NCBI RefSeq assembly: GCF_949820605.1 | Contig: NZ_CATKVU010000006.1 | Location: 852,501 to 916,500, forward strand | DNA length: 64,000 nucleotides | Source: Segatella copri | GTDB lineage: Bacteria > Bacteroidota > Bacteroidia > Bacteroidales > Bacteroidaceae | Direction of reading: 5' to 3' | Part shown: in pieces, positions 36,113 through 44,196 of the stretch | Layout of the letters: each line of letters starts with the position of its first letter | Numbering within the stretch: the stretch's first letter is position 1 | Notes under the pieces: generated by a model | What the model was told of the DNA's origin: nothing | The model's input: only the letters and a program-made list of their open reading frames with translations | Databases searched by the model: none | Translations under genes and position numbers: made by a program

Positions 36113-36587
36113 TTCTTGTAAAGTTTAAATTTCCAATTATTTCTTTGTCAACTAATACAATTGTTCCATCTTTGATTCTCGATTGAATGAAACGACTTGT
36201 ATCTATCAAGAGTTTTACATAGGGAGCTAGTGTTGTACTTTGTTGCCAACTTTTAGCATCTTTGACTCCTCCGTTTCCGAAAATCAGAATTTTGTTAGAT
36301 AATCTGATACAGTAGAGTCGAATCTTGTTACCAATATCTATTGGGATAACTCCAACACCATCTCCATAGTGGCCTTCCGGACGGAAATAACGTTCCAAAG
36401 CTCCTCGTTCGGAGATTTTGTCCAACCATGAAATGACGACATCTATTTCTTCATCGTAAGAACATCCTTCTGGAAATTTCTCAAAGAAATTTTCAAATTC
36501 AGAGAGTTCTTCTCCTTCAAGATGAATACTATAGAAGTTTATATCTTCATACTCTTCTATAAGCTCTATGTTGTACTTCTGTTCCAT
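36099..36587 (-). CDS. Probable toxin partner of the XRE protein
   Basis: The 162-residue protein (from the ATG at 36587, MEQKYNIELI) is not certain in family. The middle (ISERGALERYFRPEGHYGDGVGVIPIDIGNKIRLYCIRLSNKILIFGNGGVKDA) looks like a RelE/HigB or Gp49-like mRNA interferase, in which basic and aromatic residues on a sheet bind RNA, followed by a C-terminal helix. Being first in a two-gene operon with an overlapping XRE gene supports the HigB-like reading. Function as toxin is inferred. A promoter box TATCTTTG lies on the minus strand at 36615-36622. Confidence 0.6.
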   Translation of the reverse strand: MEQKYNIELIEEYEDINFYSIHLEGEELSEFENFFEKFPEGCSYDEEIDVVISWLDKISERGALERYFRPEGHYGDGVGVIPIDIGNKIRLYCIRLSNKILIFGNGGVKDAKSWQQSTTLAPYVKLLIDTSRFIQSRIKDGTIVLVDKEIIGNLNFTRNEKK

Positions 36588-36592
36588 AAGCT

Positions 36593-36606
36593 TAACTTTT
36601 AAGTTA
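36593..36606. promoter_or_regulatory. Palindromic operator candidate of the toxin-antitoxin operon
   Basis: TAACTT-TT-AAGTTA is a perfect inverted repeat between the -7 box (36615-36622, minus) and the start codon at 36587. A half-like AACTTAAAA recurs at about 36653. The position suits repression by the XRE protein. Confidence 0.5.
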
Positions 36607-36719
36607 TTTCGTTGCAAAGATAATACAATCTTCTTTAAGTTGTTTATAAATTAACTTAAAAATGAAGAGAAGATATGTTTTTTAACTATTATTTATTAGT
36701 CTTATAATGAAATTAGGAT

Positions 36720-36727
36720 TATCTTTG
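36720..36727 (+). promoter_or_regulatory. -7 promoter box of sigma cassette 2
   Basis: TATCTTTG, about 98 bp before the sigma gene start; the -33 position is not a good match. It leaves a leader of similar length to that of cassette 1. Confidence 0.5.
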
Positions 36728-36824
36728 CATTGTTTTTCCAAAGAAAGTAGAAGATTTCTTCATTTTAGGGGTAATTGATTTCAGGAAAGCTTGTATATAA
36801 GAGTAGAAACAAGAAGAAAATGAC

Positions 36825-37316
36825 GTGATGACAGAAGAAAATGAACAGCGGATGGAACGGCTGTTCCACGACCATTACGAGCAGATGTATCGCTTCGCCT
36901 TTGCCTTGCTCCATGATAATGAGGAGGCGAGGGATGTTGTGAGTGACGTGTTCTCCAGATTGTGGGATAAACAGCTGGTTCCAGACCGGGCTTACTTGAT
37001 GCGGAGCGTGAAGAATGCCTGCATCAATCTCATAGCCAGAAAGAAGAGAGATGAAAGACTGAAACGGCTTCTCCCTCTCTCGGAAGAGAAATTGACGGGG
37101 GAAGAACCTTCTCGTCTGGAAGAGCGATGGCAGGCTGCCGTGGATTGCATCGACCACGACCTGACCGACCAGACTGCTTCCGTCATCCGATTGTGCTATC
37201 GGGAAGGAATGTCGTATAAGGATACGGCGGAGGAGCTGGGCATCAGCGTCTCGGCAGTGAACAAGCATATCGTGAAAGGTTTGCGAACGCTCAGAGAAAA
37301 GTTGAAAGGTAAATAG
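36825..37316 (+). CDS. ECF RNA polymerase sigma factor, cassette 2
   Basis: A 163-residue FecI-like sigma factor, paralogous to that at 31931. Region 2 is MERLFHDHYEQMYRFAFALLHDNEEARDVVSDVFSRLWDKQ (residues 10-50), region 4 is SVIRLCYREGMSYKDTAEELGISVSAVNKHIVKGLRTLREKLKGK (119-163). Both sigma genes share the string AYLMRSVKNACINLIARK-like with small changes. The gene heads the cassette with a DUF4974 protein 69 bp downstream and a receptor after it. The start could also be one codon later. Confidence 0.92.
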   Translation: MMTEENEQRMERLFHDHYEQMYRFAFALLHDNEEARDVVSDVFSRLWDKQLVPDRAYLMRSVKNACINLIARKKRDERLKRLLPLSEEKLTGEEPSRLEERWQAAVDCIDHDLTDQTASVIRLCYREGMSYKDTAEELGISVSAVNKHIVKGLRTLREKLKGK

Positions 37317-37385
37317 TATAACCATGATTCTATTGTCTGAAGACGTCCTTACAATGGAACCCTAAAATGAAGAAAGGAAAAGAAA

Positions 37386-38186
37386 ATGAAACATGAACTA
37401 TCTGACATAGATCCTCAGAAGATGGATTCTCAGAAATGGGATATGCTCCTCGATTTCCTGGAGCATCCCGAAAAGTATTCCGAAACCCAAAAGGATGAAC
37501 TTCTGGGCGATGAAGAAGTGAACGAACTCTATCAGCAGGTGGTAGAGACCCGACAGTCTCTGGATTTCGCCAAGTCGAAGGAAGGGATGAAGATGCCTTC
37601 GATTGATGCAGAATGGGAGAAGCTGCAAGATGAGATGAAGCTGAAAGAAGAAAAGCAGCAGAAAGAAGAAAAGCAGCAGAAAGAAGAAAAGCAGCAGAAA
37701 GAAGAGATGAGTCAGAATGCAGAAACCCAGCAAACCGCCAAATCGTTTCCTCTCTGGAGCCCGATGAGAAAGGTGGCTGCCGTTGCTGCCGTCCTTGTCG
37801 TCTCCGGCATCACCTTTGCTGCCATTCATCTGGTAACCCGTTCCCATCAGCCATCTGATAAGAACAATACCGAACTCGTGGCATCCCGAAAGGATTCTAT
37901 CCAGCAGGTTTCTGCTCCTCAGAAATCCAACATAGAAGAAAAGACAGATTCTGCAAGTCTTGCCCAGCTCCCATTGGTTTACGAAAACGCTGAGCTTCAG
38001 AATATCCTGACTCCTATTGCCGGGCATTTCCATCTCCAGGTAACTTATCAGAACGAGTCGGCTCGCCACATCCGTCTCTTCCTGCAACTGGAGAAGAACA
38101 TGAGTCTGGATGATATCATCGAACTGATGAATCATTTTGAGAAAGTGAATATTCGTCATGAAGGTCAAACTTTAATCGTGGAATAA
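37386..38186 (+). CDS. Short DUF4974 anti-sigma-like membrane protein, cassette 2
   Basis: The 266-residue paralogue of 32407-33114 has a cytoplasmic N-terminus with EHPEKYSETQKDELLGDEEVNELY, a membrane segment near 128-147 (VAAVAAVLVVSGITFAAIHL) and a periplasmic DUF4974-like domain (LVYENAELQNILTPIAGHFHLQVTYQNESARHIRLFLQLEK) ending GQTLIVE. Again no FecR domain is present. A low-complexity KEEKQQ hexapeptide occurs three times at residues 87-104, just before the membrane, coded by three 18-bp repeats, and is absent from the paralogue. The receptor gene starts 1 bp after its stop codon. Confidence 0.8.
   Translation: MKHELSDIDPQKMDSQKWDMLLDFLEHPEKYSETQKDELLGDEEVNELYQQVVETRQSLDFAKSKEGMKMPSIDAEWEKLQDEMKLKEEKQQKEEKQQKEEKQQKEEMSQNAETQQTAKSFPLWSPMRKVAAVAAVLVVSGITFAAIHLVTRSHQPSDKNNTELVASRKDSIQQVSAPQKSNIEEKTDSASLAQLPLVYENAELQNILTPIAGHFHLQVTYQNESARHIRLFLQLEKNMSLDDIIELMNHFEKVNIRHEGQTLIVE
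37644..37697 (+). repeat. Three 18-bp in-frame tandem repeats
   Basis: AAAGAAGAAAAGCAGCAG occurs at 37644, 37662 and 37680 without change, followed by a partial unit. It encodes KEEKQQ three times in the juxtamembrane linker of the anti-sigma-like protein. Identical units point to recent slippage. Confidence 0.9.
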
Positions 38187-38187
38187 G

Positions 38188-40758
38188 ATGAAAAGATTAA
38201 GATATATCATACTGCTGGCAGGTTTGATGAGCCTTTCTCTTCAGACCATCTATGCCCAACGCATCACCCGCAGCTTCCGCAACACTTCTATGTCAGAAGC
38301 ACTCACCATCCTTGCCAAGAGCACCAAGGATTATCGTATCAACTTTATGTATGATGAACTGGAAGATTTCACGGTTACCACGAGTATCGTGAAGCGAACC
38401 GCTCCGGATGCCATCCGCCAGATCATGGGCTTCTATCCGATGAAGATGACGATAGATGGCGAAAACATCTTTGTGGAGTGTACGCAGAAAACTCCCACCA
38501 AGATGATAGGTCGCATTGTGGATACGCATCATCGCCCTGTAGATTTCGCCAATGTAGCCCTGCTGAATGTTCGTGACTCTTCATTGATTAATGGCGGTGT
38601 GACGAATGAGAATGGCCAGTTTGTGATTCCCTGTGGAGCCAGAAAGGTGATAGTAAGAGTAAGTTGCGTGGGCTATATTACGACAAGCAATACATATAAT
38701 ACAGGTAAGATTGGTTCAATTACTCTGAAGGAGGCAACGATGAACCTGCAGAAGGTGATAGTAAAGGCGGTTCGCCCCAAGACAAAACTGACTCGCGAGG
38801 GATTCCAGACCCAGGTGCAGGGTACAATACTGAGTGATGCGGGTATGGTTGCCGACTTGTTGAAGCAGGTTCCAAGAGTGCGTGTGGATAAGGATGGAAA
38901 CTGTTCGGTGTTTGGAAAAGGCACACCGGAGATTTATGTCAATGGCAGAAAGCTGACCGACAAAAATGAATTGCAAACCATATCTTCCAAGGATGTGAAG
39001 AACGTGACGGTTATCACGACTCCTGGTGCGCAGTATGATGCCCAGGTTAATTCGGTGATTCGTATTACTACGGTCAAGAAGCAAGGTTATGGATGGAGTG
39101 GTAATTTCCAGGCAAAATATGGTTTTGCCATGAAGAATGCCTGGCAAGAGCAGGCTAATCTCAATTACCGTGTGGGTGGACTGGATGTATTCGGTGGATT
39201 GATGTGGTCAGATTACTATTCTTATGATAAGTTGGGATTGGATGAATATATCAATGGAAATCAGCATCAGATATATCAAAAATCTGCAGGGCGCATAGAT
39301 GCTAGAAATTATGGACCTGATGCCAATCTGGGTTTCAATTATGAATTCAACGAAAATCATACCATCGGTCTGAAATATAAGTTTGGTTCTGGCTATACCA
39401 AGTATTTTACTGTTAGGCAGAACTATTCCATCTTTCAGGATGGAGTTCACCAGGGAGATGTAAATTATCTCAACGATGAGTCAGATTCCAAGCAGACTCC
39501 TTTTCATCAGGCTGACTTTTATTATGATGGTAAGATAGGCAAGTGGAGTATAGACCTGAATGCATCTGCTATGTGGCGGACTAAAGACCAGATACAGAAA
39601 GCCACCGAAACCAGTTCTGAGTTGGGCGACCAGATTGTATGTTCAGATAGCCATACCAAAGGAAAGTTGCTTGCCGGTAAAATGGTTGTTTCTTATCCTT
39701 TGACCGACCAGTTGAACATAGACTTTGGTTCGGAATACACAAATTCTGATAGTCATACCAACAACCAGAACGAGGGTGGTGTGGCTGCATCCAATGATTC
39801 CAGAATCAAGGAACAGAACATAGCCGCTTTTGCTGAGGCTGCATGGTCGTTGGGAGATTATTCCCTGAATGCCGGTGTGAGATATGAGCATGTAAAATCA
39901 GACTATTATGCCGAGGGAGTGCTCAACCCGGATATGAGCAGAAAGTATGATAATGTATTTCCTAATGTATCCTTGGGATATGACAAGGGCAAGTGGCATT
40001 CTTCGTTGAGTTTCACGGCGAAGACCTATCGACCAAGTTACTTCCGTCTTTCCGGTTATACCCGATATACGAGTCGTCATTCCTATGAAAGCGGTAATCC
40101 TAGCTTGCGACCAAAGGATGCCTATCATCTGGAATGGGATGCGCAATATTCCTGGCTGAGTTTCTCTGCTGAATATATTTACAACAAGAATGCTTCGGTA
40201 TATATGATGAAGCCATTCCAGGGCAATAAGGATATAGCCCTGTCATATTACGAGAATGTAGATAAGATTCAGAACCTGAAGTTCTATCTTGAGGCTACTC
40301 CGGTGATAGGCTTATGGCATCTTGACTATACGGTAGGTCTGGTCAATCAGTTCTTTGATACCAGCAAATACGTCAGCGACTATAATGCCAACCGTCCTTC
40401 TCTCTATCTGGATTTGGAGAATACCTGGGTATTGCCTCATCATTGGAAGGCTCGATTGGAATACGCTTACCAGTCGCGTAATTATAGCGAATTGGGTGTC
40501 AACTATGCATGGAATTCCCTGGATGCGTCTATTTCCAAGTCGTTCCTGAATAACCGACTGGTTGTGAGACTGGAAGCAGAGGATTTGCTTCATGGTCAGA
40601 ACGAGAGTTGGAAATATAATAATTCGTATGCGCACTTCACCAGAACCGGTATAGATAATACCCGTATGTTCTTGGTCAATGTAACTTATAACTTCAATGC
40701 CACCAAGAGCAAGTATAAGGGTACGGGTGCTGGTAATGCAGAAAAGAGCAGATTATAG
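38188..40758 (+). CDS. TonB-linked outer-membrane receptor, cassette 2
   Basis: The 856-residue protein has the same order as the receptor at 33132: signal peptide (ending TIYAQ, residue 24), STN domain (25-105, FMYDELEDFTVT), carboxypeptidase-regulatory-like domain (110-195), plug (200-300) and barrel, ending GTGAGNAEKSRL. The STN parts agree at roughly half of positions and the barrels are diverged, yet the segment PVDFANVALLNVRDSSLING and the following 60 residues are almost the same in both. It is expressed with its own sigma/anti-sigma pair. The ligand is unknown; a peptide or glycan is possible. Confidence 0.9.
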   Translation: MKRLRYIILLAGLMSLSLQTIYAQRITRSFRNTSMSEALTILAKSTKDYRINFMYDELEDFTVTTSIVKRTAPDAIRQIMGFYPMKMTIDGENIFVECTQKTPTKMIGRIVDTHHRPVDFANVALLNVRDSSLINGGVTNENGQFVIPCGARKVIVRVSCVGYITTSNTYNTGKIGSITLKEATMNLQKVIVKAVRPKTKLTREGFQTQVQGTILSDAGMVADLLKQVPRVRVDKDGNCSVFGKGTPEIYVNGRKLTDKNELQTISSKDVKNVTVITTPGAQYDAQVNSVIRITTVKKQGYGWSGNFQAKYGFAMKNAWQEQANLNYRVGGLDVFGGLMWSDYYSYDKLGLDEYINGNQHQIYQKSAGRIDARNYGPDANLGFNYEFNENHTIGLKYKFGSGYTKYFTVRQNYSIFQDGVHQGDVNYLNDESDSKQTPFHQADFYYDGKIGKWSIDLNASAMWRTKDQIQKATETSSELGDQIVCSDSHTKGKLLAGKMVVSYPLTDQLNIDFGSEYTNSDSHTNNQNEGGVAASNDSRIKEQNIAAFAEAAWSLGDYSLNAGVRYEHVKSDYYAEGVLNPDMSRKYDNVFPNVSLGYDKGKWHSSLSFTAKTYRPSYFRLSGYTRYTSRHSYESGNPSLRPKDAYHLEWDAQYSWLSFSAEYIYNKNASVYMMKPFQGNKDIALSYYENVDKIQNLKFYLEATPVIGLWHLDYTVGLVNQFFDTSKYVSDYNANRPSLYLDLENTWVLPHHWKARLEYAYQSRNYSELGVNYAWNSLDASISKSFLNNRLVVRLEAEDLLHGQNESWKYNNSYAHFTRTGIDNTRMFLVNVTYNFNATKSKYKGTGAGNAEKSRL

Positions 40759-40769
40759 CTCATTTTTAA

Positions 40770-40886
40770 AACACGGACAAATTGAATTTGTCCGGACAAA
40801 TTGTCCGGTTGGTTCTAAGTAGTTGATATTTAGGATATTATAAACCGACGGACAAAAGAGCCGGACAAATTCAATTTGTCCGTGTT
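40770..40886. repeat. Perfect 26-bp inverted repeat with nested palindromes
   Basis: The arms 40770-40795 and 40861-40886 are exact reverse complements. Each arm contains a smaller palindrome (GGACAAATT-G-AATTTGTCC), and a further one, CCGGACAA-A-TTGTCCGG, lies at 40792-40808. The right arm is followed by G then a run of T. It begins 12 bp after the receptor stop codon, so it may be a complex terminator or a small non-coding mobile element. Confidence 0.85.
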
Positions 40887-40933
40887 GTTTTTTTCTGTGG
40901 TTTTGGAGTCAAAATCAGGCTTTTTCAGCTTTT

Positions 40934-41043
40934 CTCTCTATAGCTTTCTTCTCGCAACTCTGTGCTTTTCTCCCCGTAACTCTATGACTTTTGGATGTTA
41001 ACTCTATGAGTTAGTTTTGTTAACATAAAGCTCTAAAGCAGCC
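40934..41043. repeat. Degenerate 22-bp tandem array (array B)
   Basis: Units start at 40934, 40956, 40978, 41000 and 41022. The second to fourth begin AACTCTRTGM and end GT or GTT; the third and fourth agree at 16 of 22 positions. Same period as arrays A1 and A2 but a different consensus. Confidence 0.7.
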
Positions 41044-41094
41044 AAAGGAGAATAAGAGAGGTTGGAACGTAAACAGTTGGGAATGAGTAGATTT

Positions 41095-41218
41095 GCACAA
41101 AGTTGCCAAATCGGCATAAAGCAAGCGAGTGAGGAATATTGAAGTAGTTCAGTTACTAAATCGTGAGCCACAGTTACCTATGCAAAGCAGGTAACAATGC
41201 GGAAAGGCAACTTTGTGC
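41095..41218. repeat. 13-bp inverted repeat flanking a 98-bp non-coding segment
   Basis: GCACAAAGTTGCC (41095-41107) and GGCAACTTTGTGC (41206-41218) are perfect reverse complements. Inside is a hairpin GTTACCT/AGGTAAC (about 41173-41195). Short open frames cross the region on both strands but have no coding look. It may be a structured RNA or a relic of a small mobile element. The rest of 41219-41364 shows nothing clear. Confidence 0.6.
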
Positions 41219-41364
41219 ATCAACGGATTTTATTGCGCTGATTCTCAATGCTTTGTGTATCAAGGAACGCTTACTGGATTTTGTTAAACCATCTACGTAT
41301 GGCAACAAAGCCAATCCAAGTAGTTGTAATAAATCCTTGAAGTAGGAAGCCCTTATTTGATTAT

Positions 41365-42240
41365 CTATCTTGTTTCTTTCTTCGCCCTTGCATCCTTGAC
41401 AATCTTTCCTGCCAAGAAACAAAGTTCTATCACCATTACCACCCAATGCCAAGGATATTCGCCCGGATGTGCAATGAACTTCCCGATGATGCCCGTGCGA
41501 TTAAATGCCTCTACCGCTATCCAGAACACGATGACCGTTGCCGTACCCATTCTGATGTTTGCTCCCCACGATGGCAAGTGGAGTTGCTTGCGAAATACGT
41601 ATGGGGCGGAAAGCAAGGCACCGAAGGCTACACCGAAGGTGACTGGACTCTCACGACCAAACAATTGAGGATCGTAGAGGTTCATCAGCAGGAGATAGCA
41701 AGTCCAGAGCATTGTGTTGATTTCCATGAAGGTAACAATGCTGGTGTGGCGTGTCATCGGGCGAGCGGCGATGAGTCGCTTGTTCTTCCCCAAGAAGAGC
41801 GTCTGCCACCAGTTGAGGAAGTTGCAGGCATTTCGGGAACAGAAGATGTAGAGCAACATCACCATTGCCCACAAGCCAAAGGTGGCAGGGAGCAGAAGAT
41901 ATTCAGGGCGGCTCAACACTTCTCCTGTCACTGGGTCAATCTCAGCATGTGTGCCCCAACGATGGGCATAATACATGAAGAGGAAATCCACCCAACCCGT
42001 CCAGTAGAACATGCCACCGATAAGTCCGAGCAAGGTTTGGCGAGTCTGTCCCTTGACGAAAACACCGACCACCACCATCACCAAGCCCACGAATCCCACA
42101 GCCATGCCAGCACCCAACAGTTGCGTGCCGTCGTAGTTGTCCTTCAATACTCGTGCCACCAAGTGAACCATGGGCATGCTTCCCAATATCACGCCCATCG
42201 ACACGATGGATTTCCACCAATATAGTTTCTTGTTACTCAT
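41365..42240 (-). CDS. Polytopic membrane protein of the heme operon, second paralogue
   Basis: A 291-residue protein (from ATG 42240, MSNKKLYWWKSIVSM) with about eight hydrophobic helices. I do not know a named family. It shares with the neighbouring protein KxYWWKSI-like start, GVFVKGQTRQTLLGLIGGMFYWTGWVDFLFMYYAHRWGT, RPEYLLLPATFGLWAMVMLLYIF, CNFLNWWQ, RPMTRHTSIVTFMEIN and WGANIRMGTATVIVFW. Several conserved His, Trp and Tyr residues in or beside helices could hold heme or another cofactor, but that is inference from context. It overlaps the first paralogue by 8 bp and ends the hmuR-hmuY operon. Confidence 0.85.
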   Translation of the reverse strand: MSNKKLYWWKSIVSMGVILGSMPMVHLVARVLKDNYDGTQLLGAGMAVGFVGLVMVVVGVFVKGQTRQTLLGLIGGMFYWTGWVDFLFMYYAHRWGTHAEIDPVTGEVLSRPEYLLLPATFGLWAMVMLLYIFCSRNACNFLNWWQTLFLGKNKRLIAARPMTRHTSIVTFMEINTMLWTCYLLLMNLYDPQLFGRESPVTFGVAFGALLSAPYVFRKQLHLPSWGANIRMGTATVIVFWIAVEAFNRTGIIGKFIAHPGEYPWHWVVMVIELCFLAGKIVKDARAKKETR

Positions 42241-43105
42241 GGCTTTTCTTCTTGTGAGTTGCAAACATGATATAGACGAGCAATGCCACGAATGCCACGA
42301 GGATGCAGATCATCTGGGTGATATACTTCTCCGGCTCAATCCAAATCTCCTTGAAAAAGTCAAGGCGACCAAGCACTTCCACAGGTACCCAGAACACAAT
42401 GACCGTGGCAATTGCCATACGGATATTGGCTCCCCATGTGCTCAAACGCAACTGCTTTCGGAAGATGAAGAAACTACCTATCAGACAAGCTGCGGCAACA
42501 ACCGAAGTTACAGGATGATGGTCGCCGAGGAAATTCTTGTCGTAGCAGAACATCAACAGGAGATAGCTGGTCCAGAGAATCATGTTCAGTTCCATGAAGG
42601 TGACGATACTGGTATGATGTGTCATCGGACGGGCGGCAATCTTATTCTTGCTGGAACGGAAGAGAACACGCTGCCACCAGTTGATGAAGTTACATCCGTT
42701 TTTGGTTGAGAAGATGTAGAGCACCATCACCATCATCCACATGCCGAAGGTGGCAGGGAGGATGAGGTATTCAGGGCGAGTCACAACTTCGCCATTCTCC
42801 ATCTCCGGCTGTGTACCCCAGCGGGTAGCATAGTACTGGAACAGGAATTCTATCCAACCGGTCCAGAAGAGCAGGCCTCCGAAAAGTCCCCAAAGAGTCT
42901 GTTTGGTATCTCCCTTTACGAAGACACCGATTACTACCATGATAAGACCTGCCAACCCCATGAAGAAGGCTGAGTAATGCACAGCTTCAGGAGTCATCGT
43001 CTTATCCATTATCATCATCAGCGCATGTCCCAACGGCATGGTAAAGAGTACCACGAGGAACGAAGCGATGGATTTCCACCAATTCAATTGTTTCATATTT
43101 TTCAA
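42233..43105 (-). CDS. Polytopic membrane protein of the heme operon, first paralogue
   Basis: The 290-residue inner-membrane protein is roughly half identical to the next gene product and shares all its marked segments: MKQLNWWKSIASF, GVFVKGDTKQTLWGLFGGLLFWTGWIEFLFQYYATRWGT, RPEYLILPATFGMWMMVMVLYIF, CNFINWWQ, RPMTHHTSIVTFMELN and WGANIRMAIATVIVFW. The pair probably arose by tandem duplication and may work as a heterodimer. It is separated from the HmuY-like gene by a 94-bp gap filled by a long hairpin. The family is unrecognised; a part in heme passage across the inner membrane, or in heme-linked redox chemistry, is a reasonable guess only. Confidence 0.85.
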   Translation of the reverse strand: MKNMKQLNWWKSIASFLVVLFTMPLGHALMMIMDKTMTPEAVHYSAFFMGLAGLIMVVIGVFVKGDTKQTLWGLFGGLLFWTGWIEFLFQYYATRWGTQPEMENGEVVTRPEYLILPATFGMWMMVMVLYIFSTKNGCNFINWWQRVLFRSSKNKIAARPMTHHTSIVTFMELNMILWTSYLLLMFCYDKNFLGDHHPVTSVVAAACLIGSFFIFRKQLRLSTWGANIRMAIATVIVFWVPVEVLGRLDFFKEIWIEPEKYITQMICILVAFVALLVYIMFATHKKKSHE

Positions 43106-43117
43106 TTTTTAATGTTT

Positions 43118-43193
43118 AATGTTGAGTGTTGAATGTTGAATATACTGAGTATATGAGGGCGTATGCCTAACTCAACATTCAACACTCAACATT
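43118..43193. repeat. 22-bp perfect inverted repeat of heptad-like sequence
   Basis: Arms 43118-43139 and 43172-43193 are exact complements built from TGTTGAA/TGTTGAG-like steps. The 32-nt loop has a further palindrome (ATACT-G-AGTAT). It fills the gap between the HmuY-like gene and the first membrane paralogue and could set relative expression within the operon. Confidence 0.85.
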
Positions 43194-43199
43194 CAACAT

Positions 43200-44168
43200 T
43201 TATTTTAATTCATCTAAGTAATAACTGATTCTTCCTCCTTCATCACCAATCTGCACATTGGCATCATACCAGGAGATGATCTGGAGCTTGTAATATCTCT
43301 CGCCATCCCACGAACGGATTACGTAGGTATGGAAAGAAGGAGTATATACTGGAGGTGGACCAGAGAAGTTCATTGCTTTTTCGAGCACCGGATTGCCGCT
43401 TACCAACTGCTTGGCTGGTCCGTTGTTCGGGTCGAACCAAGGGTTCTTGTTCATATCCAGTTTGTTGGCGATGCAATACTTGTTCCAGTCTTCCCGCGAC
43501 ATGGTGACATAGACGCTTGCTGAATCATCCACGGCGAAAGTCATGTTGTGTTCTGCCAGATAAGCATCCACCTGCGCCTTGCTCGTCCACTTGTCATATT
43601 CGCCATAGCCCAGGTCGGCAGCTCCACCCTTGCCTATGCCGCTTGTTCCACTGTTGGTTCGCAGCTGGTAACCATTAAAGGCAAGGTCCCATTCCGTGGC
43701 AGGATAAGCCATGGTCTTTGGATCATCCTCCTGGTTTTCCATCACTAAGATGCTGTTGGCTTGTCTCTTCACCGTCTTATAGGTTAACTTGCCAGTGGCT
43801 TGATTCTTGGTAAAGATGGTATCGCCGTTTGCATCACGCTCTGCATCCTCGAAGATGTTCTTCTGTACGCCCTCGCTCCAATACTTTACGAGTTTGGCTG
43901 TACCTTTATAATGGAAATACTCCTCTATTGGTTTTCCATCAATAAAGGCGATGACACTCTGGTTAGGATTCAGCACATTATAGCGATGTCCCGTCTTCAG
44001 GTCAAAATAGAGCCAGTCGTTGGTAACACCCGTGCTATAACCTGTTTTTCGGGGCAAGGTATGACCTGTAAAGTCCTCAGCCTCATAAGATACGCAGCTC
44101 GAAAGAGACAGCAGACTCAGAACCGTTCCACAAAGCAGAATATTTTTTTTCTTATTTAGTATATTCAT
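43200..44168 (-). CDS. hmuY: HmuY-family heme-binding lipoprotein
   Basis: The 322-residue protein (ATG at 44168; two upstream ATG codons at 44174 and 44180 are possible) has a lipoprotein signal ending LLSLSSC and matches HmuY-like hemophores of Porphyromonas and Prevotella. Family marks are NDWLYFDLKTGHRYNV, ATEWDLAFNGYQLRTNSGTSGIGKGGA near the middle, and the C-terminal TYVIRSWDGERYYKLQIISWYDANVQIGDEGGRISYYLDEL. HmuY captures heme outside the cell and hands it to the receptor HmuR, whose gene is directly upstream here. Gene order is hmuR-hmuY, the reverse of P. gingivalis. Confidence 0.88.
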   Translation of the reverse strand: MNILNKKKNILLCGTVLSLLSLSSCVSYEAEDFTGHTLPRKTGYSTGVTNDWLYFDLKTGHRYNVLNPNQSVIAFIDGKPIEEYFHYKGTAKLVKYWSEGVQKNIFEDAERDANGDTIFTKNQATGKLTYKTVKRQANSILVMENQEDDPKTMAYPATEWDLAFNGYQLRTNSGTSGIGKGGAADLGYGEYDKWTSKAQVDAYLAEHNMTFAVDDSASVYVTMSREDWNKYCIANKLDMNKNPWFDPNNGPAKQLVSGNPVLEKAMNFSGPPPVYTPSFHTYVIRSWDGERYYKLQIISWYDANVQIGDEGGRISYYLDELK

Positions 44169-44196
44169 AATCATTATCATTAAGAAAAGCTATTGA

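Noticed and set aside
41163..41345. A 60-codon frame in the inverted-repeat element
   Set aside because: It starts inside the element and has no family match; the opposite strand is also open, so neither is convincing.
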